Positions 15,412 to 24,178 are shown, counted from the stretch's first letter. The stretch is DNA of 31,624 nt from an uncultured Oscillospiraceae bacterium (GCA_934636865.1 CAKUBI010000026.1:1-31624); one strand, 5' to 3'. Numbers and translations are program-made. Notes: generated by a model from the letters alone, not told the origin.

Positions 15412-16530
15412 ATGGATATCGGGATCAATGCACAGCAGCTCCGGAAGGATTGGGAATCCCTTCATGCCATTCCGGAGATCGGCTTCAAAGAGTATAAAAC
15501 ATCAGCATACCTGAAAGAGCGGCTGCGGGAGATGGGCTATCAGGTCACGCCGATCGCCGGAACGGGCCTTCTTGCACGGCTGGACGGAGACGAACCGGGC
15601 GCGCTGGTCGGCCTGCGCGCGGACATGGACGCGCTGCAGTTCCATAACGAGGACGGCTCCACGGAGATGATCCACGCCTGCGGACACGACGCGCACTGCT
15701 CGATGGTGCTGGCGGCGGGCGAGCTCGCCGTGAAGAGAGGGCTGAAAAAGGGAACGCTTTACCTGCTGTTTCAGCCCGCGGAGGAGACGATCTGCGGCGC
15801 CTCGCGCGTGATCAAAGACGGGGGCCTTCCGCATTTCGACGCGCTGTTCGGCATCCACCTGCGCCCGCGCGTTGAGATCCCCCTCGGCACGGCGACCGCG
15901 GAGCTGCTGCACCAGGCGACCATGCCGATGACGGTGACGTTCCTCGGCAGGGAATCACACGCCGCGCGCCCGCAGAACGGCATCAATGCGCTCTCCGCGG
16001 CGGCAGACTGCATCGCCGCCGTTGACGCGCTGCGCCTTGATACGGCGTACAGCTATTCCGCCAAGGCGACCAACTGCACCTGCTACGACAACAGCCATAA
16101 TGTGATCCCGGCGCGCTGCACGGTGCAGCTTGATCTGCGTGCACAGACGAACGCGCTTGCCAAGGAGCTTGTATCGCGCGTGCACGAGATCGCCGAGAGC
16201 AGCGCGCGGAAGGTCGGCTGCACGACGGCGTTCTCGCAGATCTGGGGCTATGCCGCCGAGTATGATCCGCGGCTCGTGCAGGTCTGCGAGCGGGCGATCA
16301 CGGAAACGCTCGGCAGCGTTGAGCCGCCGCTGCACACGCTTGGCAGCGAGGACTTCCACGCCTACCACATGGAATACGGGATCCCGGTGGCCTATATGGG
16401 TCTCGGTGCGGATGTGATGCCCGGTCTGCACGCGCGGAACATGCACTTTGACCACAGCTGCATGGTCCCGGGAGCGGAGATCCTCTTCCGCTGCGTATCG
16501 CAGCTGCTGGAATTTAAGGAAAAACAATGA
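15412..16530 (+). CDS. M20-family amidohydrolase (aminoacylase/IAA-amino-acid hydrolase type)
   Basis: 372 aa, standard for the M20D amidohydrolase subfamily (hippurate, N-acetyl-amino-acid and IAA-conjugate hydrolases). Metal-binding and catalytic features: LRADMDALQF (acid base region), HACGHDAHCSMV, FQPAEETICGA (catalytic Glu pair), HLRPR and a C-terminal NMHFDHSCMVPG. The dimerisation lid domain lies in the middle (ATMPMTVTFLGRESHAARPQNGINAL). It would cleave an N-acyl or amide bond to free an amino acid. Exact substrate is unknown. Start ATG 15412 follows ACAGGAG. Followed by a terminator, so it is monocistronic, yet it sits beside the second hydrolase/transport block and may supply it. 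Confidence 0.88.
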   Translation: MDIGINAQQLRKDWESLHAIPEIGFKEYKTSAYLKERLREMGYQVTPIAGTGLLARLDGDEPGALVGLRADMDALQFHNEDGSTEMIHACGHDAHCSMVLAAGELAVKRGLKKGTLYLLFQPAEETICGASRVIKDGGLPHFDALFGIHLRPRVEIPLGTATAELLHQATMPMTVTFLGRESHAARPQNGINALSAAADCIAAVDALRLDTAYSYSAKATNCTCYDNSHNVIPARCTVQLDLRAQTNALAKELVSRVHEIAESSARKVGCTTAFSQIWGYAAEYDPRLVQVCERAITETLGSVEPPLHTLGSEDFHAYHMEYGIPVAYMGLGADVMPGLHARNMHFDHSCMVPGAEILFRCVSQLLEFKEKQ

Positions 16531-16536
16531 TAAAGG

Positions 16537-16583
16537 AAAAGGCCGCGGCGCCCGTGAAGAACGGAACGCCGCGGCCTTTTTTT
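16537..16583. terminator. Bidirectional terminator
   Basis: A 14-bp GC-rich stem (16537-16550 with 16567-16580) with A and T tails, between the convergent M20 and RpiR genes. Confidence 0.85.
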
Positions 16584-16587
16584 GCGT

Positions 16588-17478
16588 TCAGATGAGCCAG
16601 TGCTCCGCCTCCGGGAGCGACTGGGCGATCATTTGGTGCAGCTGCGAGAGCTTTTCATTGTAGCGGGAATACTCCTCCTGATAGCTGGAGACGTACATGC
16701 TGGCCAGCACGTTGATCTGCGAAATGGGCGCGGTCAGCGAGTTGAAGAAAACGGGGCTTCGCGTGGAGCTGGTGAGCACCACATCGGCAAACTTTGCGCC
16801 CGGCGAGCTGACATTGTCGGTAAAGCAGAGGACGTTGATCCCCCACTGCGTGTGAAGAAACTGCGCCAGCGCGATCTGCAATTGCGTATAGGGGAAGAAG
16901 GAGAACAGCACGATCAGATCGTCCTGCTCGATGCGCGAGAGGGAAAAGAGCAGCTGCGCGGGGTCGTAGTTCCCGAGATTGACGACGTTCAGCCCCAGGC
17001 GGGAGAAGCGGTATTCAAAAACGGAGCAGGCCGCCGCGGCATAGTCCGCCGCCAGAAGGAAGATACTCTTCGCGGAGCGGATCTGCTGCACGGCGCGATG
17101 AAGGTCCTCCTGACGGATATAGCCGTAGGTCTGCTGGAGCAGCTTGACCTCCGACTCGATGACGGTGCCGCCGGGGGAGACCTGCGCGGAATTTTCCAGG
17201 ATGGAGGTGCGGATGTGCTCATTCGGCGACATCCACTGGGAAATATAGGTTTGCAGCTTTGTGCGCAGGTCGAGAAAGCTCTCGCAGCCGATCTTGCGGG
17301 CGAAGCTCAGAATCGTCGCCTCGGTGGTGTTGGTGGCGGCGGCGAGCTGCTTGAGGGTAAAAAAGCTTGCGGTGTCGGGGTGCTGGATGAGATAGTCGGC
17401 AATTCGCTTCTGCGTCTTGCTGAAGGTGTCGCGCCTGGATTCAAGCGTGAGGAGAATATTGTCGGTCTGCTGTTTCAT
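16588..17478 (-). CDS. RpiR/MurR-family transcriptional regulator (HTH + SIS)
   Basis: 296 aa. The N-terminal HTH_6 domain (about 1-77) shows TFSKTQKRIADYLIQHPDTASFFTLKQLAAATNTTEATILSFARKIG, typical of RpiR regulators. The C-terminal SIS domain (about 120-255) contains the AVQQIRSAKSIFLLAADYAAAA opening and the LFSFFPYTQ and VLCFTDNVSSPGAKFADVVL strands that usually bind a phosphosugar or related effector. These proteins repress or activate neighbouring catabolic genes. It is divergent from the transporter/hydrolase operon starting at 17763, its most likely target. It has its own promoter (17538-17566). Confidence 0.9.
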   Translation of the reverse strand: MKQQTDNILLTLESRRDTFSKTQKRIADYLIQHPDTASFFTLKQLAAATNTTEATILSFARKIGCESFLDLRTKLQTYISQWMSPNEHIRTSILENSAQVSPGGTVIESEVKLLQQTYGYIRQEDLHRAVQQIRSAKSIFLLAADYAAAACSVFEYRFSRLGLNVVNLGNYDPAQLLFSLSRIEQDDLIVLFSFFPYTQLQIALAQFLHTQWGINVLCFTDNVSSPGAKFADVVLTSSTRSPVFFNSLTAPISQINVLASMYVSSYQEEYSRYNEKLSQLHQMIAQSLPEAEHWLI

Positions 17479-17537
17479 TCGTGCGTTACCTGCCGCTCTT
17501 TCTTGATAAAATCGTCATAATCGTTTGATTTTTCCTT

Positions 17538-17566
17538 ATTATAGCATGGTTTTCACCAGCTTACAA
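17538..17566 (-). promoter_or_regulatory. Promoter of the RpiR-type regulator
   Basis: On the minus strand: TTGTAA (17561-17566), 17-bp spacer, TATAAT (17538-17543) with extended-10 TGC. Confidence 0.7.
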
Positions 17567-17618
17567 GCAAGGATTCCTATCTGCGCTGCAAAAGCTGCAT
17601 CATGTCACAATTAGACAA

Positions 17619-17647
17619 AAATTAAGCTAATTTACAGTGCATACTGT
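17619..17647. promoter_or_regulatory. Two adjacent inverted repeats, candidate RpiR operators
   Basis: AAATTA-AGC-TAATTT (17619-17633) directly abuts ACAGT-GCAT-ACTGT (17634-17647). Both lie between the divergent promoters, about 28 bp upstream of the rightward -35, a position suitable for a regulator acting on the operon. Confidence 0.4.
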
Positions 17648-17674
17648 GATTTTTTAAAAAATTAAAGTAAACAA

Positions 17675-17703
17675 TTGATTTTTGCGGACGTGTCGTGTAA
17701 AAT
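17675..17703 (+). promoter_or_regulatory. Promoter of the symporter/hydrolase/racemase operon
   Basis: TTGATT (17675-17680), a 17-bp spacer and TAAAAT (17698-17703), in an A/T-rich setting. The leader to the first ATG is about 52 nt. Confidence 0.65.
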
Positions 17704-17762
17704 ACAAGCAATCGGTCGCAGGCGCCGCGGCCACAAAGAAAAGAACAGGAGTTGAAAATCAC

Positions 17763-18014
17763 ATGAAGAGCCACTTTAACACCGTATGGGGCATCATCTT
17801 CACGACGCTGTTCGTCCTGATCATGCTGCCGCTTCCCTGGTTCTGCAACTACGAGTATGTCCCCTCGATCGCAGGTATCCCGAACTACATCATCGGCTGG
17901 GCTGTTATCGCTATCGTTACGCTTGTTCTGATTTTTGTTTGGGTCAAGCAGTGCTGGAACAGACCGGAATACTGCGAATTCGACGATGAAGAAGAAAAGA
18001 AGGAGGAGAAGTAA
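17763..18014 (+). CDS. YhdT-like (DUF997) small membrane subunit
   Basis: 83 aa with two membrane spans (about 8-30 and 45-67), a short WFCNYEYVPSIAGIPNYIIGW connection and a highly charged tail ending EEEKKEEK. Size, topology and position directly before a sodium:solute symporter match the YhdT family found next to PanF-like permeases; a role as accessory subunit is inferred. The start at 17763 follows CAGGAGTTG. The longer frame from 17682 would place the promoter inside the gene. Its stop codon is immediately followed by the symporter ATG at 18015, so the two are translationally linked. Confidence 0.8.
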   Translation: MKSHFNTVWGIIFTTLFVLIMLPLPWFCNYEYVPSIAGIPNYIIGWAVIAIVTLVLIFVWVKQCWNRPEYCEFDDEEEKKEEK

Positions 18015-19493
18015 ATGCCTGAAGTCAGTGTGAATCCCGTACCGTTCTTTATCGTGATCGGCCTGTACATCGTTTTGATGGCCGTCATCGGGTACTTTGC
18101 CACCAAGCAGACCACGACCATGCACGATTACTTCGTGCTCAGCGGCAAGGCGGGCTTTATCGTCTCCGGTATCGCCTACGCGACCACCCAGTACTCCATG
18201 GGCACCTTCCTCGGCACGCCCGGCACGATCTACAACATCGGCTACGCCGGTATGGCCATCACCTCCGCGGGCGTTGTCTTCGCGCTCATCATCCCCGCGA
18301 TCTTCATCGGCCGCAAGCTCGTTACGCTCGGCCACCGCGAGCACTTCCTCACGCTGACGGACTACCTGTCCGACCGCTATGAGAGCAAGTACATGAGCGG
18401 CCTGCTGGGCCTTCTGATGGTCGTTTTCATGATCCCCATGATGGGCGCGCAGATCATCGGCGCGGGCGTTCTCGTGAACGTGTTCACGGGGCTGCCCAAC
18501 CAGGTCGGCATCATCGCCTTCGGTATCATCGTTGTCGGCTACTGCATGAGCGGCGGTATGCGCGGCGCCATGATGACGGACGTCGTTCAGGGCGTTCTGA
18601 TGTTCATCGCGGCGATCACTGCGTTCGTCATCTGCCTTAAGATGGGCGGCGGCATGAGCAATCTCAACGCGGCGCTCGCAGCGAGCGGCGAGGAGTGGAT
18701 GGCCTTCCCCGGCGCGAACGGCAAAATGCCCTGGACCTACATGGTCTCCAACATCCTGCTGTGGAGCTTCTTCACGATGGGCCAGCCGCAGCTGTTCACA
18801 AAGTTCTTCGCCATGAAGAACCACAAGACGCTTTTCCGCTCCGTCATCCTTGCCACCGTCGGCATGATGGTCATCGGCTGGCTCATCAACTGGTGCGCGC
18901 CGCTGGCCCGCCCGCTGATCGGCGAGATCAGCAACAGCGACTACATTGTTCCCATCATCCTGCAGCGCGGCCTGCCCGCAGTCGTTGCGTCCATCATGGT
19001 CGCTGGTATTGCGGCGGCCGGTATGTCCACCATCGACGGCGTGCTCGTCACGGCGACGGCGGCCGTCACCCGCGATATCTATCAGAAGTTCATCAACCCC
19101 AAGGCCTCTGACGATTCCGTCCTGCACCTTTCGAAGTATGTGACGGTCATCATCGGCGTGATCGTGATCATCTTCGGCTGCCTCCAGCCCGGCTCGATCT
19201 TTACGATCAACACCTTTGCCTTTGCAGGCATGGCGATGTTCGTTGTGCCCGTGCTGTTCGGCATGTACTGGAAGAAGGCGACCGCGCCCGCGGCGTGGGC
19301 CGCCATCATCTGCGGCGACGTGACGCTCGTGCTCTGCACGAAGGTCGAGGTGCTCAAAAACGCGATCCAGGGCTTCCACGCGGTCATTCCCGCGTTTGTG
19401 GTCGCCTGCATCGTGATGTTCGTCGTCTCCCTTGCGACGCAGAACAAGGCCGTTTCCAACGCCACGCTCAAGCGCCACATGCTCATCAAGTAA
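18015..19493 (+). CDS. Sodium:solute symporter (SSS family, PanF-like)
   Basis: 492 aa with about 13 predicted spans. The N-terminus (PFFIVIGLYIVLMAVIGYFATKQTTTMHDYFVLSGK) and the GIAYATTQYSMGTFLG first-span break are typical of SSS symporters. Further family features are GGMRGAMMTDVVQGVLM in span 5-6 and the AGIAAAGMSTIDGVLVTATAAVTRDIYQKF segment that carries the conserved Na+-site serine/threonine residues. It would use the sodium gradient to import a small organic solute. The partner gene and the downstream hydrolases suggest an amide, dipeptide or carboxylate, not necessarily pantothenate. 14 bp separate it from the creatininase-family gene. Confidence 0.9.
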   Translation: MPEVSVNPVPFFIVIGLYIVLMAVIGYFATKQTTTMHDYFVLSGKAGFIVSGIAYATTQYSMGTFLGTPGTIYNIGYAGMAITSAGVVFALIIPAIFIGRKLVTLGHREHFLTLTDYLSDRYESKYMSGLLGLLMVVFMIPMMGAQIIGAGVLVNVFTGLPNQVGIIAFGIIVVGYCMSGGMRGAMMTDVVQGVLMFIAAITAFVICLKMGGGMSNLNAALAASGEEWMAFPGANGKMPWTYMVSNILLWSFFTMGQPQLFTKFFAMKNHKTLFRSVILATVGMMVIGWLINWCAPLARPLIGEISNSDYIVPIILQRGLPAVVASIMVAGIAAAGMSTIDGVLVTATAAVTRDIYQKFINPKASDDSVLHLSKYVTVIIGVIVIIFGCLQPGSIFTINTFAFAGMAMFVVPVLFGMYWKKATAPAAWAAIICGDVTLVLCTKVEVLKNAIQGFHAVIPAFVVACIVMFVVSLATQNKAVSNATLKRHMLIK

Positions 19494-19507
19494 ACGGAGG
19501 AAAGAAC

Positions 19508-20272
19508 ATGTTTCTGGAAAGAATGACGACCGTGCAGGCTGAGCGGGCGTTTGCGAAGGATCCGCTTGCGATCATCCCGCTCGGCAGCACGGAGCAGCAC
19601 GGCCCGCAGTGCGCGCTGGGAACGGACTTCCTGATCCCGCGCAACCTTGCCGAGCGCGTGGAAGCGATGGATGAAACGAAAAACGTGATCGTTCTGCCGA
19701 CGGTGCCCTTCGGCGTCTGCGATTACCACATGAGCTTTCCCGGAACGATCAACATCGGCTTTGAAGGGCTTTATCTGCTGCTCAGCAAGATCACAGGCGC
19801 GATGATGCAGCACGGCGTGCGCCGCTTTCTGGTCATCAACGGCCATGGGCAGAATACGCCGGCGATCGACCAGACGTCGCTGGAGGTCTACCGCGCGGGC
19901 GGCATCATGGCGAGCATCGACTGGTGGAGCCTGATCGGCCAGATCGACGAGCGCTTTGCCAACGGCGGCCACGGCGACATTTTGGAGACCTCCGCCATGA
20001 TGGCGGTCGATCCGTCGTGCGTCGATCTCTCGCTGTGCCGGGACCTGAATCCCGGTCAGCCCACGGATGAGATCCGCGCGAAGTATATCCAGGTCGTTGA
20101 CTTCCGCGGCGGCAGCATCCGCATCGCGCGCGACACGAAGGAGCTGGCGCCGAACGGCTGGTTCGGCCCCGGCGATCCGCGCGGCGCAACGCGCGAGCAT
20201 GGAGAGGCCATGCTGGAGGTCTGCGCAAAATACATCTGTGATTTTATCAAAGAATATCGTAAAATGCTGTAA
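19508..20272 (+). CDS. Creatininase-family hydrolase
   Basis: 254 aa, the usual length of creatininase-type amidohydrolases (creatininase, MftE, FAPy deformylase relatives). Metal-ligand motifs: PLGSTEQHGPQCALGTDF (E and H plus D), VINGHGQNTPAI (HG.N) and the downstream GGHGDILETSAMM (E ligand). It binds two divalent metals and cleaves a cyclic or linear C-N bond. In myo-inositol and scyllo-inosose pathways, family members open rings, so the substrate here cannot be named. The ATG follows GGAGG. The context of symporter, isoaspartyl-dipeptidase-like enzyme and racemase suggests it processes the imported compound. Confidence 0.82.
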   Translation: MFLERMTTVQAERAFAKDPLAIIPLGSTEQHGPQCALGTDFLIPRNLAERVEAMDETKNVIVLPTVPFGVCDYHMSFPGTINIGFEGLYLLLSKITGAMMQHGVRRFLVINGHGQNTPAIDQTSLEVYRAGGIMASIDWWSLIGQIDERFANGGHGDILETSAMMAVDPSCVDLSLCRDLNPGQPTDEIRAKYIQVVDFRGGSIRIARDTKELAPNGWFGPGDPRGATREHGEAMLEVCAKYICDFIKEYRKML

Positions 20273-20287
20273 GCGAGAAAAACCAGA

Positions 20288-20323
20288 ACTTGTGAAGGGG
20301 CCGGTGACGGCCTCTTCACAAGT
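20288..20323. other. Strong intercistronic hairpin
   Basis: A 15-bp stem (20288-20302 with 20309-20323), with one G-T pair and a 6-nt loop. No T run follows. It sits in an 87-bp gap inside the operon and may act as an mRNA-stability or processing element, or a leaky terminator. Confidence 0.55.
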
Positions 20324-20359
20324 GCCGTTTCAGAACAAATCGGAAAATGGGGGAAAACA

Positions 20360-21490
20360 GTGTTCAGACTGATCAAAAATGTTAAGGTGTTCCGCGCCGG
20401 TGCGTGGCGTGATTCGCAGATCCTGCTCGCGGGGCCGTCCATTGCCCTGCTGGACGATGCGCTGACGCTTACGATCCCCGGCCTTGCGGAAACGGACGGA
20501 CAGGGAATGTACGCGGTGCCGGGTTATGTGGACCGCCATGTGCATATCACGGGCGGCGGCGGAGAAGGCGGCTTTTCCAACGAGGTCGCGCCGCTGCGCG
20601 TGGAAGCGCTGGTGCGCGCGGGCGTAACGACCGTTGTCGGCCTTCTGGGAACGGACGGAACGGTGCGCAGCGTGGAGAGCCTATGCGCCAAGGCGATGTC
20701 GCTCGAGGAGGAGGGCATCAGCGCGCGCTTTTTAACGGGCTCCTACGACTACCCGCCGCCGACGGTCACCGGCAGCGTCAAGCGGGATATCCTGCTTCTG
20801 CCCGGCTGCATCGGCACGAAGATCGCCATCGCCGACCACCGCTCCTCCTGCCTGCAGGACTGGGAGCTTGCGCGCCTTGCGGCGGATACCTGGCAGGCCG
20901 GCATTCTGAAGGGGCGGCCCGCGTTCGTGCATCTGCATGTCGGCCGCGGCAAAACGGGGCTCGCCCCGGTGTTTCATGTGCTGGAAAAGAGCGACCTTCC
21001 CATTACGGCGTTTCACCCGACGCACCTTTGGAACCAGCGGGAGGACGCGGTCCGCTTCGCAGCGATGGGCGGCTGGGCCGACTTTACCACCACCGCGGAC
21101 CCCGAGGAGTCGGCGGGCCAGATGCTCTGGGCGCTGACGCACTGCCCGAAAGAGCACGTGACCTTCAGCACTGACGCAAACGGCTCCATGCCCGTCTGGA
21201 ACGAGAAAAAGGAAATGGTCGGCATCAGCGCCTGCCGCTGCACGAATCTGCATGAAACGGTGCGCGCGCTGGTGAGACTCGGCATGCTGCCGCTGGAGGA
21301 GGCCATCCGCCCCTGCACCTGCAACGCCGCCGCGGCGCTGACCCTGCCGCGCAAGGGCGCGCTCTGCGCGGGCGCGGACGCGGATATCCTGCTGCTGGAC
21401 GAAAAGCTCAGCATCCAGTCCGTGTTTGCGCGCGGACGCGAGATGCTGCGCATGGGCGAGCTGACGTTCACGCCGAAGTTCTCCCGCTGA
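20360..21490 (+). CDS. iadA: Isoaspartyl dipeptidase (beta-aspartyl peptidase)-like amidohydrolase
   Basis: 376 aa, close to the length of E. coli IadA (about 390). A TIM-barrel amidohydrolase with two metals. Seen: the GYVDRHVHITGGGGEGG strand-1 HxH motif, the IadA-like GVTTVVGLLGTDGTVRS and GSYDYPPPTVTGSVKRDI segments, a lysine in IGTKIAIADHRSS that corresponds to the carboxylated bridging lysine, histidines in FVHLHVGRG and TAFHPTHLW, and the strand-8 aspartate in FSTDANGSMP. The known reaction releases L-aspartate from beta-Asp dipeptides. Starts at GTG (20360) after AATGGGGGAAA. It precedes the LarA gene by 25 bp. A related cyclic-amide or N-acyl substrate is possible. Confidence 0.87.
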   Translation: MFRLIKNVKVFRAGAWRDSQILLAGPSIALLDDALTLTIPGLAETDGQGMYAVPGYVDRHVHITGGGGEGGFSNEVAPLRVEALVRAGVTTVVGLLGTDGTVRSVESLCAKAMSLEEEGISARFLTGSYDYPPPTVTGSVKRDILLLPGCIGTKIAIADHRSSCLQDWELARLAADTWQAGILKGRPAFVHLHVGRGKTGLAPVFHVLEKSDLPITAFHPTHLWNQREDAVRFAAMGGWADFTTTADPEESAGQMLWALTHCPKEHVTFSTDANGSMPVWNEKKEMVGISACRCTNLHETVRALVRLGMLPLEEAIRPCTCNAAAALTLPRKGALCAGADADILLLDEKLSIQSVFARGREMLRMGELTFTPKFSR

Positions 21491-21515
21491 CCGATCAAAA
21501 CGTTAAAAAGAGAGA

Positions 21516-22781
21516 ATGATGATGAAACTGACATTTGGATACGGACATGGCGTGCAGACGGTCGAGGTCCCCGAGCGTAACGTCATGGCGGTGCTGACGG
21601 CCAACGAGGTCACGCACGCGCAGACCGGCGAGAGCGCCGTGCGCGCCGCGCTGGCAAGCCCCATCGGCGCGCCGCGCCTGCGCGAGATCGCACAGCCGGG
21701 GCAGAAGATCGCGATTGTCGCAAGCGATATCTCACGCCCCGTGCCGAGCTTTGAGATCCTGCCCGCTATTCTGGACGAGCTTACCGCCGCCGGGTGCAGG
21801 GATGAGGATATCACCGTGGTATTCGCGCTGGGCTCGCACCGCCATCATACGGAGGAGGAGCGGCAGCGGCTCGCCGGGCATAGTGTATATGCGCGCGTGC
21901 GGTGCGTGGATTCGGACCCTGACGACTGCGTTCGTCTGGGCGTGACGGAAAACGGCACGCCGGTCGATATCACGCGCACCGTGGCGGAGGCGGATCTGCG
22001 CATCTGCACCGGCAATATCGAGTTCCATTACTTTGCCGGGTATTCCGGCGGGGCGAAGGCCATCATGCCGGGCGTCTCCACCCCGGCGGCCATTCAGGCA
22101 AACCACCGGCTCATGGTCCGCGAGGACGCCTGCGCGGGCAATCTGGAGGACAATCCGCTGCGCCGGGACATTGAAGAGGCCGGGCGCATCTGCGGCATCG
22201 ACTATATCGTGAACGTCGTGCTGGACGAGCACAAGCACATTGTCTACGCGGTCGCAGGGGATGCGGTGCAGGCGCACCGCGAGGGCTGCCGGTATCTTGA
22301 CAAAATGTACCGCAAGCCCATCCCGGCACGCGCGGATATCGTGATCGTCTCACAGGGCGGCGCGCCGAAGGACGCGAACCTCTACCAGACGCAGAAGGCG
22401 CTCGACAACGCCAAGCACGCCGTGCGGAAGGGCGGCACGATCATTCTCATCGGCGCCTGCCCCGAGGGCCTCGGCAGCGCAAAGTTTGAGCAGTGGCTGA
22501 CGCAGGCCCCCGATGCGCACTCGATGATCGAGCGCGTGCACCGGCAGTTCGAGCTCGGCGGGCACAAGGCCGCCGCGATCGCGATGGTGCTGGAAAATGC
22601 GAGGATCGACCTTGTCAGCGAGCTGCCGGACGACTTTGTGCGCAGCATTTTCCTCCATCCGCAGCCCAGCGCGCAGCAGGCGCTGGACGAAGCGCTTGAA
22701 ACCTACGGACCGGACGCGTCAGTGCTGGCGATGCCCTTTGGCGGCGCCACGCTGCCGGTCGTCACGGAGAAAGGAAGATAA
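21516..22781 (+). CDS. larA: LarA-family nickel-pincer 2-hydroxyacid racemase
   Basis: 421 aa (419 if translation begins at the third of three consecutive ATGs, 21522). The active-site residues known from L. plantarum LarA line up: H108 (GSHRHH), H171 (EFHYFAGYSGG), K181 (GGAKAIMPG, the lysine that binds the nickel-pincer nucleotide) and H197 (ANHRLM), each at or within three residues of the reference number. It should racemise a 2-hydroxy acid by hydride transfer. LarA homologues act on lactate, malate, phenyllactate and others. The maturation genes larB, larC and larE are not in this window. It lies 4 bp before the malic enzyme gene, which favours malate as substrate (inference). Confidence 0.9.
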   Translation: MMMKLTFGYGHGVQTVEVPERNVMAVLTANEVTHAQTGESAVRAALASPIGAPRLREIAQPGQKIAIVASDISRPVPSFEILPAILDELTAAGCRDEDITVVFALGSHRHHTEEERQRLAGHSVYARVRCVDSDPDDCVRLGVTENGTPVDITRTVAEADLRICTGNIEFHYFAGYSGGAKAIMPGVSTPAAIQANHRLMVREDACAGNLEDNPLRRDIEEAGRICGIDYIVNVVLDEHKHIVYAVAGDAVQAHREGCRYLDKMYRKPIPARADIVIVSQGGAPKDANLYQTQKALDNAKHAVRKGGTIILIGACPEGLGSAKFEQWLTQAPDAHSMIERVHRQFELGGHKAAAIAMVLENARIDLVSELPDDFVRSIFLHPQPSAQQALDEALETYGPDASVLAMPFGGATLPVVTEKGR

Positions 22782-22785
22782 CAAC

Positions 22786-23952
22786 ATGGATTATGCAAAA
22801 GAATCACTCCGCCTGCACGGCGAGTGGAAGGGCAAGATCGAAATGGTGACGCGCGTGCCGGTCAAGACGAAGGACGATCTTTCGCTTGCCTATACGCCCG
22901 GCGTTGCGCAGCCGTGTCTCGAGATCCAGAAGGATCTGAGCAGGAGCTATGAGCTCACGCGCCGCTGGAACATGGCGGCGGTCATCACCGACGGCAGCGC
23001 CGTGCTCGGTCTTGGCGACATCGGCCCCGAGGCCGGCATGCCCGTCATGGAGGGCAAGTGCGTGCTCTTCAAGGCGTTCGGCGACGTGGACGCCTTCCCG
23101 CTCTGCATTAAGACCAAGGACGTGGACGAGTTCGTTGAGACGGTCTACAACATTTCCGGAAGCTTTGGCGGCATCAACCTTGAGGATATCGCCGCGCCGC
23201 GCTGCTTCGAGATCGAGCGCAAGCTCAAGGAAAAGTGCGACATTCCCATCTTCCACGACGATCAGCACGGCACCGCCGTCATCACGCTGGCGGGCCTGAC
23301 GAACGCGCTCAAGGTCGTGGGGAAGAAGGAGAACGTGAAGATCGTGACCTCCGGCGCGGGCGCGGCGGCCATCGCCATCACGAAGCTGCTGCTTTCCGCG
23401 GGCTTCAAGGATATCACGATGTGCGACCGCAAGGGCGCGATCTACCAGGGCCGCGAGGGCCTCAACTGGATCAAGACCGAGATGGCCGAGGTCACGAATC
23501 TAAGCCATAAGGCGGGCTCGCTCGCCGATATGCTCGTCGGTGCTGACGTGTTCATCGGCGTTTCTGCACCGAACACCGTCACGACCGAGATGGTCAAAAC
23601 GATGAACAAAGACGCCATCATCTTCGCCTGTGCGAACCCGACGCCGGAGATCTTCCCCGACGCGGCGAAGGCGGGCGGCGCGAAGGTCATCTCCACCGGC
23701 CGCAGTGACTATCCCAACCAGATCAACAACGTGCTCGCGTTCCCCGGCATCTTCCGCGGCGCGTTCGATGTGCGCGCGAGCGACATCAACGAGGAGATGA
23801 AGGTCGCGGCGGCGGAAGCGCTGGCGGGTCTTGTGGGCGATGAACTCTCCGAGGACTACATCATCCCCGCGGCGTTCGACCCGCGCGTCGGCCCCGCGGT
23901 GGCGCAGGCCGTGGCCGAGGCCGCGCGCAGGAGCGGCGTTGCCAGAATCTGA
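22786..23952 (+). CDS. NAD(P)-dependent malic enzyme
   Basis: 388 aa, the short bacterial malic enzyme without a phosphotransacetylase domain. It decarboxylates L-malate to pyruvate and CO2. Visible: YTPGVAQPC (catalytic Tyr), [16 protein letters not shown] (catalytic Lys region), [12 protein letters not shown] (metal-binding Asp pair), the Rossmann motif [11 protein letters not shown], and ACANPTPEI and [17 protein letters not shown] near the end. The ATG follows AAGGAAG. It is the last gene of the operon, followed by a terminator. Combined with LarA it could consume both enantiomers of malate, or malate derived from aspartate freed by IadA. Cofactor preference was not determined. Confidence 0.93.
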   Translation: MDYAKESLRLHGEWKGKIEMVTRVPVKTKDDLSLAYTPGVAQPCLEIQKDLSRSYELTRRWNMAAVITDGSAVLGLGDIGPEAGMPVMEGKCVLFKAFGDVDAFPLCIKTKDVDEFVETVYNISGSFGGINLEDIAAPRCFEIERKLKEKCDIPIFHDDQHGTAVITLAGLTNALKVVGKKENVKIVTSGAGAAAIAITKLLLSAGFKDITMCDRKGAIYQGREGLNWIKTEMAEVTNLSHKAGSLADMLVGADVFIGVSAPNTVTTEMVKTMNKDAIIFACANPTPEIFPDAAKAGGAKVISTGRSDYPNQINNVLAFPGIFRGAFDVRASDINEEMKVAAAEALAGLVGDELSEDYIIPAAFDPRVGPAVAQAVAEAARRSGVARI

Positions 23953-23960
23953 ATCATCTG

Positions 23961-24007
23961 AAAAGCAGGGTGGAACCTTCTTCAGGGAGGGACCGCCCTG
24001 CTTTTTT
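23961..24007 (+). terminator. Operon terminator
   Basis: A 13-bp stem (23961-23973 with 23993-24005, one G-T pair) followed by a T run, just after the malic enzyme stop. Confidence 0.8.
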
Positions 24008-24178
24008 GCGGCATGCTTCCGCCGCCGGCTGCCTGAGCCGGTCACCGCGGGGCCGCCGCGCCATCACATGTCCGCCGGAAAAGAACCTTAGCACGGTCTT
24101 TATGCGCAGAATGAAGGATATATTGCAAACCTCTCATAGAAATGAAAGAACTCGCCCATTTCTTGTCCATTCTGACGG

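Noticed and set aside
17622..19478. 618-codon minus-strand frame opposite the symporter
   Set aside because: The translation is D/H/R/A-rich, typical of the antisense of a hydrophobic membrane gene; the plus strand encodes an obvious SSS symporter.
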